A stretch of DNA of 64,000 nucleotides, taken from assembly GCA_030604885.1 (NCBI GenBank), contig JAUVUZ010000017.1:1-64000 (forward strand). Reading direction: 5' to 3'. The notes beneath the pieces are model-generated. The model was not told the origin of the DNA. It ran no database searches and saw only the letters and a program-made list of their open reading frames with translations. Within the stretch, counting starts at the first letter, position 1; each line of letters opens with the position of its first letter. Source of the stretch: Alphaproteobacteria bacterium. Lineage in GTDB: Bacteria > Pseudomonadota > Alphaproteobacteria > Rhodospirillales > Rhodospirillaceae. The translations under genes were made by a program, and so were the position numbers. Of this stretch, positions 27,085 to 36,387 are shown one piece after another.

Positions 27085-28005
27085 ATGTCCCACCCGCTTC
27101 TCACCATCGGAACCCGCGGCAGCCCCCTGGCATTGGCCCAGACCGACATGGTCGCCGCCGCCCTGCGCGCCGCCGTGCCCGAACTCGCCGCCGACGGCGC
27201 CATCGCGGTGCTGGTGATCAAGACCAGCGGCGACCGCATCCTCGACCGGCCGTTGTCCGAGGCCGGGGGCAAGGGCCTGTTCACCAAGGAGATCGACGAG
27301 GCGATGCTGGAACGCCGCATCGACATCGCGGTGCACTCGATGAAGGACGTGCCGACCTGGCTGCCCGAGGGCATCGACCTGCCCTGCATGCTGCCGCGCG
27401 AGGACCCGCGCGACGCCTTTCTCTCGCCGGTCGCCGCCTCCCTCGACGCCCTGCCCGGGGGTGCGACGGTGGGCACCGCCAGCCTGCGGCGCGGCGCCTT
27501 CGTGCTGGCGCGGCGGCCCGATCTCAAGGTGGTGACCTTCCGCGGCAACGTGCAATCCCGCCTCGCCAAGCTCGCCGACGGCGTGGTGGACGCGACCCTG
27601 CTGGCGCTGGCGGGCCTGCGCCGCCTCGGCCTCGCCGACCGCGCCGCCGGAATCCTCACGGTGGAGGAGATGCTGCCCGCGGTGGCGCAGGGCGCCATCG
27701 GCGTCACCTGCCGCACCGACGACGCCCGCGCGCAAGCGTGGCTGGCGCGCATCGCCGACGCCGCCACCTTCGCCGAGGTGGCGTGCGAGCGCGCCTTCCT
27801 GCGGGTGCTCGACGGCTCCTGCCGCACCCCCATCGGCGGCCTCGCGCGCCTGGGCGCGGATGGCCGCCTGTCGTTCCTCGGCCGCCTCGCGCGGCCCGAC
27901 GGCTCGGCGATCTTCGAGGCCCGCCGCGCGGGCGCCGTGGCGGAGGCCGAGGCGATCGGCTCCGACGCGGGCCGCGAGGTGAAGGCCGCGAGCGGAGGCC
28001 TCTGA
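27085..28005 (+). CDS. hemC: Porphobilinogen deaminase (hydroxymethylbilane synthase)
   Basis: Polymerises four porphobilinogens into hydroxymethylbilane in heme synthesis. 306 residues. Visible are IGTRGSPLALAQTDMV at the N-terminus, KTSGDRILDRPLSE, GKGLFTKEIDEAML, VHSMKDVPTWLPEG (catalytic Asp in HSMKD) and RRGAFVLARRPDLKVVTFRGN. The dipyrromethane cofactor attaches at the Cys of DGSCRTPIGG near 246. First gene of hemC-hemD/Mic60-hemY, with 18 bp to the next start. Confidence 0.97.
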   Translation: MSHPLLTIGTRGSPLALAQTDMVAAALRAAVPELAADGAIAVLVIKTSGDRILDRPLSEAGGKGLFTKEIDEAMLERRIDIAVHSMKDVPTWLPEGIDLPCMLPREDPRDAFLSPVAASLDALPGGATVGTASLRRGAFVLARRPDLKVVTFRGNVQSRLAKLADGVVDATLLALAGLRRLGLADRAAGILTVEEMLPAVAQGAIGVTCRTDDARAQAWLARIADAATFAEVACERAFLRVLDGSCRTPIGGLARLGADGRLSFLGRLARPDGSAIFEARRAGAVAEAEAIGSDAGREVKAASGGL

Positions 28006-28023
28006 CCCCGAAAGGAGACCGGC

Positions 28024-30099
28024 ATGCAGGTTCTCGTCACCCGTCCCCACGACGACGCCCAGGAGACCGCCGCGCTGCTGCGGGCGCGCGGCTACGGCGT
28101 GCGGATCGAGCCGATGCTGGCGGTGGTGCCGGTGGCCGCGCCGCAGCTCGACATGCGCGGCATCCAGGCGGTGCTGTTCACCAGCGCCAACGGCGTGCGC
28201 GCCATGGCGGCGGCCTCCGCCGACCGCGAAACCCCGGTCTACGCCGTGGGCGAGGCCTCGGCGGCGGAGGCGCGGCGCCTCGGCTACACCCACGTCCACG
28301 CGGCGGGGGGCGACGTGGACCTGCTCGCCGAACTGGTGGCGCACGAACTCGAACCCGCCCTCGGGCCGCTGCTCCACGTCGCCGCCAACGTCGTCGCGGG
28401 CGACCTGCAAGGCGCTCTCGCGCAACGCGGATTCGAGGTGCGCAAGGTGCAGCTCTACGAATCCCGCACCGCCGTGGCGCTGTCGGGGGAGCTGGTGGAA
28501 GCCTTGGAATCCGGGGCGCTCGACGCGGCGCTGTTTTTTTCGCCCCGCACCGCCGAGACTTTCGTTACTCTGGCTAAAAATGCGGGTGTGGACGGCCACT
28601 TGGCCGCTCTCACGGCCTACGCGCTGTCGCCTGCGGTGGCGGAGCGGCTGCGCGCCGCGCCGTGGCGCGACGTGCGGGTGGCGCCGCACCCGGAACAGGA
28701 GGCGCTGCTGGCGGTTCTCGATGCGGACCGACCGGCGGACGACGAACCCGTCGCCGCGCCCGCGGCGGAGGCAAACGGTGGAGACAGCACGATGACCCCG
28801 GAAAAGGAAGCCGAAGGCGAGGCCCCGGTGCCGGTCGCGGCGGAGGCGGAAGCCGAGCGCGCGGCCGAGGAGCCGACCGTCGAGGAAGCCGAGGAGGAGG
28901 CGCCGTCGGGCGGCTCGGGCCGCGGCACGATGATCGCGCTGCTGCTGGCGGCGGTGGTCGGCCTCGGCGCCTATGCGTCGGTTCCGTATTGGCGCGACAA
29001 GGTGCCGATGCCCTACCGCAGCTATCTCCCCGACCTGCCGGTGAGCGAGACCCGCGCCTTGATCGCCGATCTCGAAAAGAACGTCGACGCCAACCGCACC
29101 GAGCTGGCCCGCCTGCGCGCCGAGGTCAAGACCATGAGCGGCATGATCGAGGACGTCACCGACGCGGTGCCGCCCTCGGGCAACGTCGTCGCCGAGATCG
29201 GCGCCCTCAAGGAGCGCCTCGCCGCCCTCGATTCCCGCCTCGGCTCCCTGTCGGTGGGCGGCGGCTCGGGCGCGCCGCAGGCCTCCGGCGCGGCGGGCGA
29301 CGTGCCGCACCGCCTCGACCTGATCGCCGGGCGGGTGGAACAGCTCGCCGAGAACGCCAAGACCCTTTCCGGCAAGATCGAGCAGCGCGGCATCGCCCAG
29401 CGCGACGAGCTGGAGGCGATCTCCCGCCGCGTCGCCGCCGTCGAGGCCAGCCGCGCCGAGGCGTCGAGCGTGCTCAAGCTCAACGACCGCATCACCGAGG
29501 TGGAGGCGATGGCCCGCGCCATGGTGTCGCGCCACGATGCCTCCCTCGCCAACCTTCTGGCGGTGGTGCAGCTGCGCGCCAAGGCCCAGGACGGCGAACC
29601 CTTCGACGCCGAATTGCGCACCGCCCGCGCCCTCGCCGACGACAAATCCGCCTTCGACGCCCGCGCCGAGGCCTTCGCCGCCGTCGCCGCCGAAGGGGTG
29701 CCGACGGTGGCGGCGCTGCGCCAGGGCTTCCAGCGCACCGCCACCGCCGCCGCCAAGGCCGCCAACGCCCCGGCGGGCGACGGCCTGCTCGACAAGACCC
29801 TCGCCCGCGTCTCCGGCCTGGTGACGGTGCGCCGCATCGACGGCGGCTCCGACACCGACAGCGTCGGCGCGGTGCTGGTGCGCGCCGAGCGCCTGATGGA
29901 CGGCGGCGACCTCTCCGGCGCGATCCGCGAACTCGGCAGCATCCAGGACCCGGCGGTGGCGGCGGCGCTGAAGCCGTGGCTCGCCCGCGCCGAACGCCGC
30001 GTGCAGCTCGACGCCGCACTCTCGACGCTCACCGCCGACGCCCTCGCCCGCGTCGCCGCCAGCGCGATGCAGCAGCCGACGCAGAAGACGGGAGGCTGA
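28024..30099 (+). CDS. Fused uroporphyrinogen-III synthase and Mic60/mitofilin-like membrane protein
   Basis: One open frame of 691 residues. Residues 1-240 are HemD-like: QVLVTRPHDDAQETAALLRA, FTSANGVRAMAAA near 57, LYESRTAVALSG near 145 and FFSPRTAETFVTLA near 170. They would close hydroxymethylbilane to uroporphyrinogen III. An Ala/Pro/Glu-rich linker (240-295) leads to one membrane helix (about 302-323), a long helical coiled-coil region (340-500) and a C-terminal mitofilin-like segment (about 595-685, with VRRIDGGSDTDS and AERLMDGGDLSGAIREL). Alphaproteobacterial Mic60 shapes inner-membrane invaginations and usually has its own gene beside hemD. An internal ATG at 28,792 after GGTGGAGACAGC could start Mic60 alone. 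Confidence 0.88.
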   Translation: MQVLVTRPHDDAQETAALLRARGYGVRIEPMLAVVPVAAPQLDMRGIQAVLFTSANGVRAMAAASADRETPVYAVGEASAAEARRLGYTHVHAAGGDVDLLAELVAHELEPALGPLLHVAANVVAGDLQGALAQRGFEVRKVQLYESRTAVALSGELVEALESGALDAALFFSPRTAETFVTLAKNAGVDGHLAALTAYALSPAVAERLRAAPWRDVRVAPHPEQEALLAVLDADRPADDEPVAAPAAEANGGDSTMTPEKEAEGEAPVPVAAEAEAERAAEEPTVEEAEEEAPSGGSGRGTMIALLLAAVVGLGAYASVPYWRDKVPMPYRSYLPDLPVSETRALIADLEKNVDANRTELARLRAEVKTMSGMIEDVTDAVPPSGNVVAEIGALKERLAALDSRLGSLSVGGGSGAPQASGAAGDVPHRLDLIAGRVEQLAENAKTLSGKIEQRGIAQRDELEAISRRVAAVEASRAEASSVLKLNDRITEVEAMARAMVSRHDASLANLLAVVQLRAKAQDGEPFDAELRTARALADDKSAFDARAEAFAAVAAEGVPTVAALRQGFQRTATAAAKAANAPAGDGLLDKTLARVSGLVTVRRIDGGSDTDSVGAVLVRAERLMDGGDLSGAIRELGSIQDPAVAAALKPWLARAERRVQLDAALSTLTADALARVAASAMQQPTQKTGG

Positions 30100-30103
30100 C
30101 GCC

Positions 30104-31294
30104 ATGCTGAGGATTCTCGGATACCTGATCGCGGTCGCGGCGCTGGTGGGCGGCGCGGTGTGGCTCGCCGACCATCCCGGCGAGGTGACGGTGCGCTGGC
30201 TCGCCTGGCAGGTGGACACCTCGGTGCCGGTGACGATCGTCGGCGCCCTCGCCATCGCCTTCGTGCTCTACGTCGTGCTGCGCTTCGTCGCCGGGTTCCT
30301 CGGCCTGCCCGGGCGCTTCGCCCGCAGCCGCCGCGAGCGCCGCCAGGTCAAGGGCACCGCCGCCCTCGCCGGGGCGGTCACCGCCCTCGCGGCGGGCGAC
30401 GCCGACACCGCGCGCCGCTGCATCAAGGACGCCGACAAGGCGCTCAAGAATCCGCAGCTCACCCACCTGCTCGCCGCCGGGGCCGACCGCGCCCGGGGCG
30501 ACATCGAAGCCGCGCGGGCGCACTACGAGGCGCTGCTGGAAACCCCGGAAACCGAACTCGCGGGCCTGCGCGGCCTGATCGAGACCCTGCCCGCCGACGA
30601 CCCGCGCCTGCCCGAGCTGGCGCGCCGCGCCCATGCCCGCGCGCCGCAGGCGGCGTGGGCGGCGGAGGCGGCCTACGCCGCCGAACTCCGCGCCGGAAAC
30701 CTCGACGCGGCGCAGGCGATCCTCGACGCCGCGCGCAAGAAGGGGGTGCTCGCCACCGCCGACACCGAAACCCAGACCGCCCGCGTCGCCATGGCCCGGG
30801 CCGAGGCGGCGCGCGGCGAGGGCCGCCTGGCGGATGCCGCCAAGCTCGCCCGCCAGGCCCTCGACCTGGCGCCGGAGGACACCGGCGCGGCGCTCGCCCT
30901 GGCGCGCATCCATCTGGCCGAGGGGCGCGAGAAAAAGGCCGCCGAGGTGCTGGAGCAGCAGTGGCGCGCCGCGCCCGCGCCCGCGATCCTGCGCGCCTAC
31001 CTCGACCTCTGGAGCGGCGAGGACACGCAGGCCCGCGCCAAGCGGGTGCGCCAGCTGATCGCCGAGAATCCCGAGCATCCGGAAAGCCGTTTCGCCCTCG
31101 CCGAGGCGCTGTTGCTGGCCGAGGCCTACCCCGAGGCGCGCGCCGCCGTGGCGCCGCTCGCCGGGCCGGGCGCCACCGCCGCCGCCAACGGCCGCGCGGC
31201 GCTCACCATGGCGCGCATCCTCGCCGCCGAGGGGGCCGACGCGGCGCAACAGCGCGAATGGATCGAACGCGCCGCCGCCGCCCTCGCGGCGTGA
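30104..31294 (+). CDS. hemY: HemY-like inner-membrane TPR protein
   Basis: 396-residue protein of the proteobacterial HemY family, found at the end of heme operons; exact role unsettled. Two N-terminal membrane helices (about 5-25 and 45-66) enclose the HemY_N region with VTVRWLAWQVDTSVPVT. A basic patch (RFARSRRERRQVKG) follows, then TPR-like helical repeats to the C-terminus (for example AKLARQALDLAPEDTGAALALAR-type units). It begins four bases after the hemD/Mic60 stop. It is followed by tRNA-Thr. Confidence 0.92.
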   Translation: MLRILGYLIAVAALVGGAVWLADHPGEVTVRWLAWQVDTSVPVTIVGALAIAFVLYVVLRFVAGFLGLPGRFARSRRERRQVKGTAALAGAVTALAAGDADTARRCIKDADKALKNPQLTHLLAAGADRARGDIEAARAHYEALLETPETELAGLRGLIETLPADDPRLPELARRAHARAPQAAWAAEAAYAAELRAGNLDAAQAILDAARKKGVLATADTETQTARVAMARAEAARGEGRLADAAKLARQALDLAPEDTGAALALARIHLAEGREKKAAEVLEQQWRAAPAPAILRAYLDLWSGEDTQARAKRVRQLIAENPEHPESRFALAEALLLAEAYPEARAAVAPLAGPGATAAANGRAALTMARILAAEGADAAQQREWIERAAAALAA

Positions 31295-31303
31295 CGGAGC
31301 CGC

Positions 31304-31332
31304 TTGCCAAGCGCGGAAAATCCCCGTATCTT
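31304..31332 (+). promoter_or_regulatory. Promoter of tRNA-Thr
   Basis: TTGCCA (31,304-31,309), exactly 17 bp, TATCTT (31,327-31,332). Initiation near 31,339 is about a dozen bases before the mature tRNA. Confidence 0.55.
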
Positions 31333-31351
31333 CCGCGCCTCTGACTGGTAT

Positions 31352-31426
<75 letters not shown>

Positions 31427-31466
31427 GTTCCCTCGCGGGAACGCCCCACTCGACGGGCCGCGCGAC

Positions 31467-32072
31467 ATGTCCGATTCCGCCGATCTCACCGCAGCGATGC
31501 CGTCGCCCGAGGCGCTCGAACGCCTGGGCGAGGGCCTGCGGCATGCGCGCAAGCTCAGGGGGATGCGGCTCAAGGACCTGGCCGACCTCGCCGAATGCTC
31601 GGAAAGCATGCTCTCGAAAATCGAGACCGGCCGGGCGGTGCCGTCGCTGGCGCTGGTGCGGCGGATCGTCTCGGGACTCGAGGTGTCGCTGCACGACCTG
31701 TTCGCCATGCCCTCCGCCGAGGTGCCGCTGGTGCACCGCGCGGGCGGTCGGCCCACCGTCGGCGTCGGGCGCGCCGGGGCCGGGCCGAGCGTGGTGCTGG
31801 AGTTCCTGATGCCGCGCGGCGACGGCCTGATGCTCGAGGCCAACATCCACACCGTCAGCCCGGGCGGCTCCTCCGCCGGGGCCACCAGCCACGTGGGCGA
31901 GGAGTTCGGCTACGTGCTCGACGGCGAGCTGGACCTCATCGTCGACGGCGAGACCGTCCGCCTCGCCAAGGGCGACTCGTTCGCCTTCCGCTCCGAGCGG
32001 CCCCACGCCTACCGCAACCCCGGAGCCGTTCCCGCCCGCATCCTGTGGGTCAACACCCCGCCTACCTACTGA
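31467..32072 (+). CDS. XRE-family regulator with C-terminal cupin domain
   Basis: 201-residue transcription factor. The N-terminal XRE helix-turn-helix (about 18-75) has LRHARKLRGMRLKDLADLAE and SMLSKIETGRAVPSLALV. The C-terminal cupin (about 105-198) has the GGSSAGATSHVGEEFGYVLD motif with its metal-type His/Glu and GDSFAFRSERPHAYRN. Such proteins (PuuR/SutR-like) sense small amines, amino acids or sulfur compounds. It starts 40 bp after tRNA-Thr and precedes the liv operon on the same strand; perfect palindromes in the gap at 32,181-32,216 are candidate binding sites. Confidence 0.92.
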   Translation: MSDSADLTAAMPSPEALERLGEGLRHARKLRGMRLKDLADLAECSESMLSKIETGRAVPSLALVRRIVSGLEVSLHDLFAMPSAEVPLVHRAGGRPTVGVGRAGAGPSVVLEFLMPRGDGLMLEANIHTVSPGGSSAGATSHVGEEFGYVLDGELDLIVDGETVRLAKGDSFAFRSERPHAYRNPGAVPARILWVNTPPTY

Positions 32073-32180
32073 GCACGGCTGCGTGCGCGCGGCCGCCGGA
32101 AGCGCGGGGAAAGGCGGGTTGCGGCGGGCCGCAGGGCGTGGCGCGAAAATAGGCGGATTTGGCGCGATTTTGCTCATAGC

Positions 32181-32216
32181 CGAAATTTCGTGCAGAAGCC
32201 GTTCAAGTCACTTGAA
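32181..32216. promoter_or_regulatory. Paired palindromes in front of the liv operon
   Basis: CGAAATTTCG (32,181-32,190) and the perfect 7-1-7 inverted repeat TTCAAGT-C-ACTTGAA (32,202-32,216) lie about 80-115 bp before livK. The second ends in TTGAA, which could be part of a -35 box (TTGAAT at 32,212). Candidate operators for the XRE-cupin regulator. Confidence 0.5.
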
Positions 32217-32296
32217 TTCCGCACTCCATCTGTCAGGCTTGGGCGCCATCGAACCCCGCCGGTCGCGTCGGCGCCGGGAAACTGAGGAGCCATCAG

Positions 32297-33472
32297 ATGA
32301 CATCCATCCTGCGTTTCGGCGTCGGCGCGTTGGTCGCGGCCGCGCTCGCCGCGTCGCCGTTGGCGGCGGCTTCGGCGAAGGACACGGTCAAGATCGCGTT
32401 CATCGGCCCGCTGTCCGGCGGCACCGCCTCGATCGGCGTGGGCGGCCGCAACTCGGCCGAACTGGCGGTGCGGCTGCGCAACGCCGACCCCAAGGCCAAG
32501 TACGCCTACGAGCTGTTCTCCCAGGACGACGAGTGCAAGCCCAACGTCGGCGTGCAGGTGGCCACCAAGGCCGCCGCCGACCGCAAGGTGGTGGGCGGCA
32601 TCACCCACTACTGCTCGGCGGTGGCGATGAGCACGGTGGACGTCTACCACAAGTTCAACCTGCCGGTGATCGTGTGGGGCGCGGTGCTGCCCGACATCAC
32701 CTACGCCAACGACTACAAGGAGATCCACCGCGTCAACGGCACGATGGTGAACCAGAACGAGGTGGCCGCCGACTTCATGACCCGGGCGGGCTACAAGACC
32801 TGGGTGATCCTCCACGACACCACCGACTACGGCAAGGGCCACAACGCCTACTTCTCGAAGTTCGTGACCGAGAAGGGCGGCAAGGTGCTCGCCACCTTCG
32901 GCGTCACCGCCGACCAGCAGGACTTCACCGCCGAGCTGACCAAGGCGAAGGAGCTGAAGCCCGACGTGATCTACTTCGGCGGCCTCACGCCCTTGGGCAT
33001 CCGCATCCGCCAGCAGATGGACAAGCTCGGTATCAACGCCCAGTTCGAGGGCGTGTCGGGGATCGTCTCCGACGCCTTCATCGAGGGCCTCGACCCCAAG
33101 CTCGCCGAGGGCGTGCTGGCGTTCCGCGAGGGCGCGCCGGTGGAGAAGCTGCCGGGCGGCCAGTACTTCCTCTCCGAGTACGAGAAGGCCAAGTTCGACC
33201 AGGGTCCGGACGCTTACGGCGCCTTCTCCTTCGCCGCCACCAACCTGCTGATCGACGCCATCGAGGCGGTCGGGCCGGACCGCAAGAAGGTCACCGCCTA
33301 CCTCGACGACATCAAGAACCGCGACAGCATCGTCGGCCCGATCACCTTCGACGACCACGGCCAGAACACCGTCGCCCTGATCACCAAATACGTGATCCAG
33401 GACGGCAAGTGGGTGCTGTGGGAAGACAGCGAATACGCCGCGGGCAAGCGCAAGCTCGCCGGCGCCAAGTAG
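32297..33472 (+). CDS. Branched-chain amino-acid/amide ABC transporter substrate-binding protein (LivK-like)
   Basis: 391-residue periplasmic binding protein of type I fold. The signal peptide runs to about residue 27 (hydrophobic LVAAALAASPLAAASA). The mature start DTVKIAFIGPLSGGTASIG is the classic LivJ/K opening, followed by SQDDECKPNVGVQVATK, GGITHYCSAVAMSTVDVY and HDTTDYGKGHNAYFSKFV. The ligand could be a branched-chain amino acid, amide or other compound; the neighbouring M20 enzyme and amidase favour an amide or N-acyl substrate. An intercistronic hairpin follows. Confidence 0.92.
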   Translation: MTSILRFGVGALVAAALAASPLAAASAKDTVKIAFIGPLSGGTASIGVGGRNSAELAVRLRNADPKAKYAYELFSQDDECKPNVGVQVATKAAADRKVVGGITHYCSAVAMSTVDVYHKFNLPVIVWGAVLPDITYANDYKEIHRVNGTMVNQNEVAADFMTRAGYKTWVILHDTTDYGKGHNAYFSKFVTEKGGKVLATFGVTADQQDFTAELTKAKELKPDVIYFGGLTPLGIRIRQQMDKLGINAQFEGVSGIVSDAFIEGLDPKLAEGVLAFREGAPVEKLPGGQYFLSEYEKAKFDQGPDAYGAFSFAATNLLIDAIEAVGPDRKKVTAYLDDIKNRDSIVGPITFDDHGQNTVALITKYVIQDGKWVLWEDSEYAAGKRKLAGAK

Positions 33473-33482
33473 CCACCGCACC

Positions 33483-33506
33483 GGGGAGCGTCGCGCGGCG
33501 CTCCCC
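33483..33506 (+). terminator. Intercistronic hairpin after the binding-protein gene
   Basis: GGGGAGCG / CGCTCCCC, 8-bp stem with an 8-nt loop, no T-tract, between livK and livH. Likely a 3'-end stabiliser or partial attenuator that keeps binding-protein mRNA in excess of permease mRNA. Confidence 0.55.
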
Positions 33507-33535
33507 GCCCATCGGATTCTCCAGCGAGCGGACGC

Positions 33536-34450
33536 ATGGATCTTTTCGGCCAATACGTCGTCAACGGCCTGATGCTGGGCACCGTCTACGCCCTCGTCGC
33601 GGTCGGCTTCACCCTGTTCTTCGGGGTGCTGGACGTGATCAAGTTCTCCCACGGCGACGTGCTGATGGTGGGGGCGTTCACCGGCTTCACCGCCGCCTCG
33701 GGCGCCGCCGCGCTCGGCTTCTCGCACCCGCTGGCGCAGCTCGCGGCGACCGTGGTGTTCGCCCTGGCGGGCACCGCCGCCCTCGGCGCGGCGATCGCGC
33801 GATGGCTGATCCTGCCGCTCAAGAGCGCGCCCCGGCTCAACATCCTGCTCGCCACCCTGATGCTCGGCACCGCGCTGCGCGAGAGCGTCCGCCTGTTCTA
33901 CCCGGACGGCTCCAACCCCAAGGCGTTCCCGGCGCTGCTGCCGACCTCGTCGTGGCAGTGGGGGCAGTTCACCCTGCGCGCCGACAGTTCGATCCTGGTG
34001 GTGACCGGCGTGCTGGTGATCGTCGGGCTGCATCTCCTCATCAACCGCACCCGCCTCGGCCTCGCGATCCGCGCCGTGGCGCAGGACGAGGAAACCGCGC
34101 GCACCATGGGCATCAACTACACCCTAATCGTGCTCGTCACCTTCGCCCTCGGCTCGTCGATCGCCGCCGTCGCCGGGGTGATGAACGGCCTCTACTACAA
34201 CGAGATCAACTTCGGCATGGGCCTGCTGCTCGGCCTGATCGGCTTTTCCGCCGCGATCATCGGCGGCCTCGGCAACCTCTACGGCGCGATCCTCGGCGGC
34301 TTTTTGTTCGCCGCGTTGCAGATGATCGGCGCGGTGGCGATGCCGTTCGCCTCCGCCTACAAGGACGTGTTCGCCTTCGCGGTGGTGATCGCGCTGATGG
34401 CGTGGAAGCCCACCGGCCTGATCCCCGAACGCGCCAGCGACCGGGTGTGA
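33536..34450 (+). CDS. livH: Liv-type ABC transporter permease LivH
   Basis: 304-residue inner-membrane permease with about eight hydrophobic helices. It begins MDLFGQYVVNGLMLGTVYAL and has the family stretches ALVAVGFTLFFGVLDVIKFS (helix 1-2), AIRAVAQDEETARTMGIN (EAA-like coupling loop near 180) and IIGGLGNLYGAILGGFLFA. It pairs with LivM to form the channel. It precedes livM, whose ATG lies two bases after its TGA. Confidence 0.94.
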   Translation: MDLFGQYVVNGLMLGTVYALVAVGFTLFFGVLDVIKFSHGDVLMVGAFTGFTAASGAAALGFSHPLAQLAATVVFALAGTAALGAAIARWLILPLKSAPRLNILLATLMLGTALRESVRLFYPDGSNPKAFPALLPTSSWQWGQFTLRADSSILVVTGVLVIVGLHLLINRTRLGLAIRAVAQDEETARTMGINYTLIVLVTFALGSSIAAVAGVMNGLYYNEINFGMGLLLGLIGFSAAIIGGLGNLYGAILGGFLFAALQMIGAVAMPFASAYKDVFAFAVVIALMAWKPTGLIPERASDRV

Positions 34451-34452
34451 CG

Positions 34453-35601
34453 ATGCTGAACCGCTTTCCCCCCCTTGCCGTCGCCGCCGCCGCCGTTCTC
34501 GCGGGCATGGTCTTCGCCATCGTGTTCATGGAGCAGGAGAGCGACGTGGCGGTGATCTCGCTGATCGCCGCCGCCGCCCTCGCCGCCTGGCTCGCCGGGC
34601 GGGCGGGCGTGGCCGAGGCGGTGTCCCGCGCCGCGCTGGCCTCCCCGGGCGCGCTGTCGGCGCTGGTGGCGGCCGCCGGTCTGGGCGTGGTCGCCGCCTT
34701 CGCCGAGGACCACTTTCCGCTCTTGATGCTCGCCACGGTGATGCTTTACGCCACCGTCGCCCTCGGCCTCAACGTCCAGTTCGGCTATGCCGGGGTGGTC
34801 AACTTCGCGGGCGCGGCGTTTTTCGGCATCGGCGCCTACACCTCGGCCAAGCTGGTGGGCTCCGGCGTTCCGGCGATCCTGTCGCTGCCCCTGGGCGGTC
34901 TGTTCGCGGCGCTGGTCGGCCTCGCCCTGGTGGTGCCGGTGGTGCGCACCCGGGGCCACTACGCGGCGGTGGTGACGATCGCCTTCGCGGTGCTGTTCAA
35001 AACCTTCCTCGAGGTCAACGACGCCTTCGGCGGGCCGCAGGGCCTGCCGGTGGCGGCGATGAACGTGTTGGGTTGGGACTTCGGCGACGCCCCGACGCTG
35101 TTCGGCGCCGACGCGTCGTTCTACCTCAACTACGCGCTGGCGGCGTTCGCGCTGCTGGCGCTCGCCTTCACCCTGGTGCGGCGGCTGGAGCGCTCGTGGC
35201 TCGGCCTCGCCCTCGACGCGGTGCGGCTCGACGAGACCGGCGCGGCCTGCTACGGCATCGGCATCCGCCGCAACAAGATCTTCGCGTTCGTGCTCGGCAA
35301 CGCCATCATCGGCGTCGCCGGGGCGCTCTACGGCTGCATGCAGGGTTATGTTGCGCCCACCAGCTTCACCTTTTCCGACGGCCTGATCCTCGTCGCCATC
35401 GTGCTGCTGGGCGGCATGGGCAGCCCGTGGGGGATGATCCTCGCCGCCGCCATCGTCGTGGTGCTGCCGGAGAAGCTCCAGGCGATCCAGGAATACCGCT
35501 TCCTGCTGTTCTCGGCGGTGGTGATCGCGATCCTGCTGTTCCGCCCCTCGGGGCTGCTGCCGCGCCGGGTGCGGCGCTATTTTCCGGAGGGCGGGCGATG
35601 A
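34453..35601 (+). CDS. livM: Liv-type ABC transporter permease LivM
   Basis: 382-residue inner-membrane permease with about ten helices. The N-terminus carries extra helices before the core ([40 protein letters not shown] near 115, [19 protein letters not shown] near 165). The coupling segment [21 protein letters not shown] is near 255, and [18 protein letters not shown] near 318 is the late conserved loop. Its TGA overlaps the livG ATG (ATGA). Start at the ATG; a GTG six bases upstream is also possible. Confidence 0.93.
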   Translation: MLNRFPPLAVAAAAVLAGMVFAIVFMEQESDVAVISLIAAAALAAWLAGRAGVAEAVSRAALASPGALSALVAAAGLGVVAAFAEDHFPLLMLATVMLYATVALGLNVQFGYAGVVNFAGAAFFGIGAYTSAKLVGSGVPAILSLPLGGLFAALVGLALVVPVVRTRGHYAAVVTIAFAVLFKTFLEVNDAFGGPQGLPVAAMNVLGWDFGDAPTLFGADASFYLNYALAAFALLALAFTLVRRLERSWLGLALDAVRLDETGAACYGIGIRRNKIFAFVLGNAIIGVAGALYGCMQGYVAPTSFTFSDGLILVAIVLLGGMGSPWGMILAAAIVVVLPEKLQAIQEYRFLLFSAVVIAILLFRPSGLLPRRVRRYFPEGGR

Positions 35602-36377
35602 GCGGCGAGATGCTCCTCAGCCTCGAAGGCGTGGCCAAGAGCTTCGGCGGCGTGCGTGCGCTGAACGACGTCTCCTTCGGCGTGGCCCGCGGCGAGATTC
35701 TCGGCCTGATCGGGCCGAACGGCTCGGGCAAGACCACCTCGTTCAACGTCCTCACCGGGCTTTACGCCCCCAACGGCGGCCGCATCGCCTTCGACGGCGC
35801 CGACATCACCGGCGCCTCGCCCCAGGCGGTCTACCGCGCCGGCATCGCGCGCACCTTCCAGCGCTCGCGGCTGTGCCTGGAACTCTCGATCTTCGACAAC
35901 ATCATGGTCGGCAACCACGGCCGCCTGAATCGCGGCCTGTGGCACAACCTGTTCGCCCGCAGGGCGCTGAAGGCCGAGCACGACGCCGCCTTCGCCGAGG
36001 CGCGGGAACTGGTGGCGCTGTTCTCCCCGAGCCTCGCCGACGGCATGTTCCAGGCGGTCGGCGCGCTGCCGATGATCGAGCGGCGGCGCATCGAGATCTG
36101 CCGCGCCCTGATCGCCCGGCCGAAGCTGCTGCTGCTCGACGAACCCTCGGCGGGCATGACCCACGACGAAACCCACCAGCTGATGAGCGACATCCTCGCG
36201 GTGCGCGAGCGCCTGGGGAACCTCACGATCATCCTGGTGGAGCACGAGATGGGGGTGATCGAGCGGGTCTCGGACCGCTGCGTGGTTCTGAACTACGGCG
36301 AGAAGATCGCCGAGGGCACCTACCAGGAGGTCGCCTCCGACCCCCTGGTGCAGGAAGCCTATCTCGGTTCGGCGTGA
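35598..36377 (+). CDS. livG: Liv-type ABC transporter ATP-binding protein LivG
   Basis: 259-residue nucleotide-binding subunit. Walker [13 protein letters not shown] near 40 has Ser-Phe where most LivG have Leu-Phe. The Q-loop region is [19 protein letters not shown] near 85, the signature region is degenerate ([17 protein letters not shown], not LSGGQ), as is common in LivG, and Walker B is [15 protein letters not shown] near 175, with the switch His in [14 protein letters not shown]. Coupled to livM by a 4-bp overlap. Confidence 0.94.
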   Translation: MSGEMLLSLEGVAKSFGGVRALNDVSFGVARGEILGLIGPNGSGKTTSFNVLTGLYAPNGGRIAFDGADITGASPQAVYRAGIARTFQRSRLCLELSIFDNIMVGNHGRLNRGLWHNLFARRALKAEHDAAFAEARELVALFSPSLADGMFQAVGALPMIERRRIEICRALIARPKLLLLDEPSAGMTHDETHQLMSDILAVRERLGNLTIILVEHEMGVIERVSDRCVVLNYGEKIAEGTYQEVASDPLVQEAYLGSA

Positions 36378-36387
36378 GGGGGCGGAC

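Noticed and set aside
25881-28577. 898-codon plus-strand frame across tsaD and hemC
   Set aside because: Shadow frame over three well-supported genes on other frames; arginine-rich nonsense composition.
26992-30255. 1,087-codon open frame on the minus strand antisense to hemC, hemD/Mic60 and hemY
   Set aside because: A by-product of GC-rich codon bias in the real plus-strand genes; the translation is His/Gly/Arg-rich low complexity with no domain.
32083-34452. Apparent N-terminal extension of LivM through livK and livH
   Set aside because: The frame is open upstream but the livK and livH frames have strong domains; LivM starts at 34,453.
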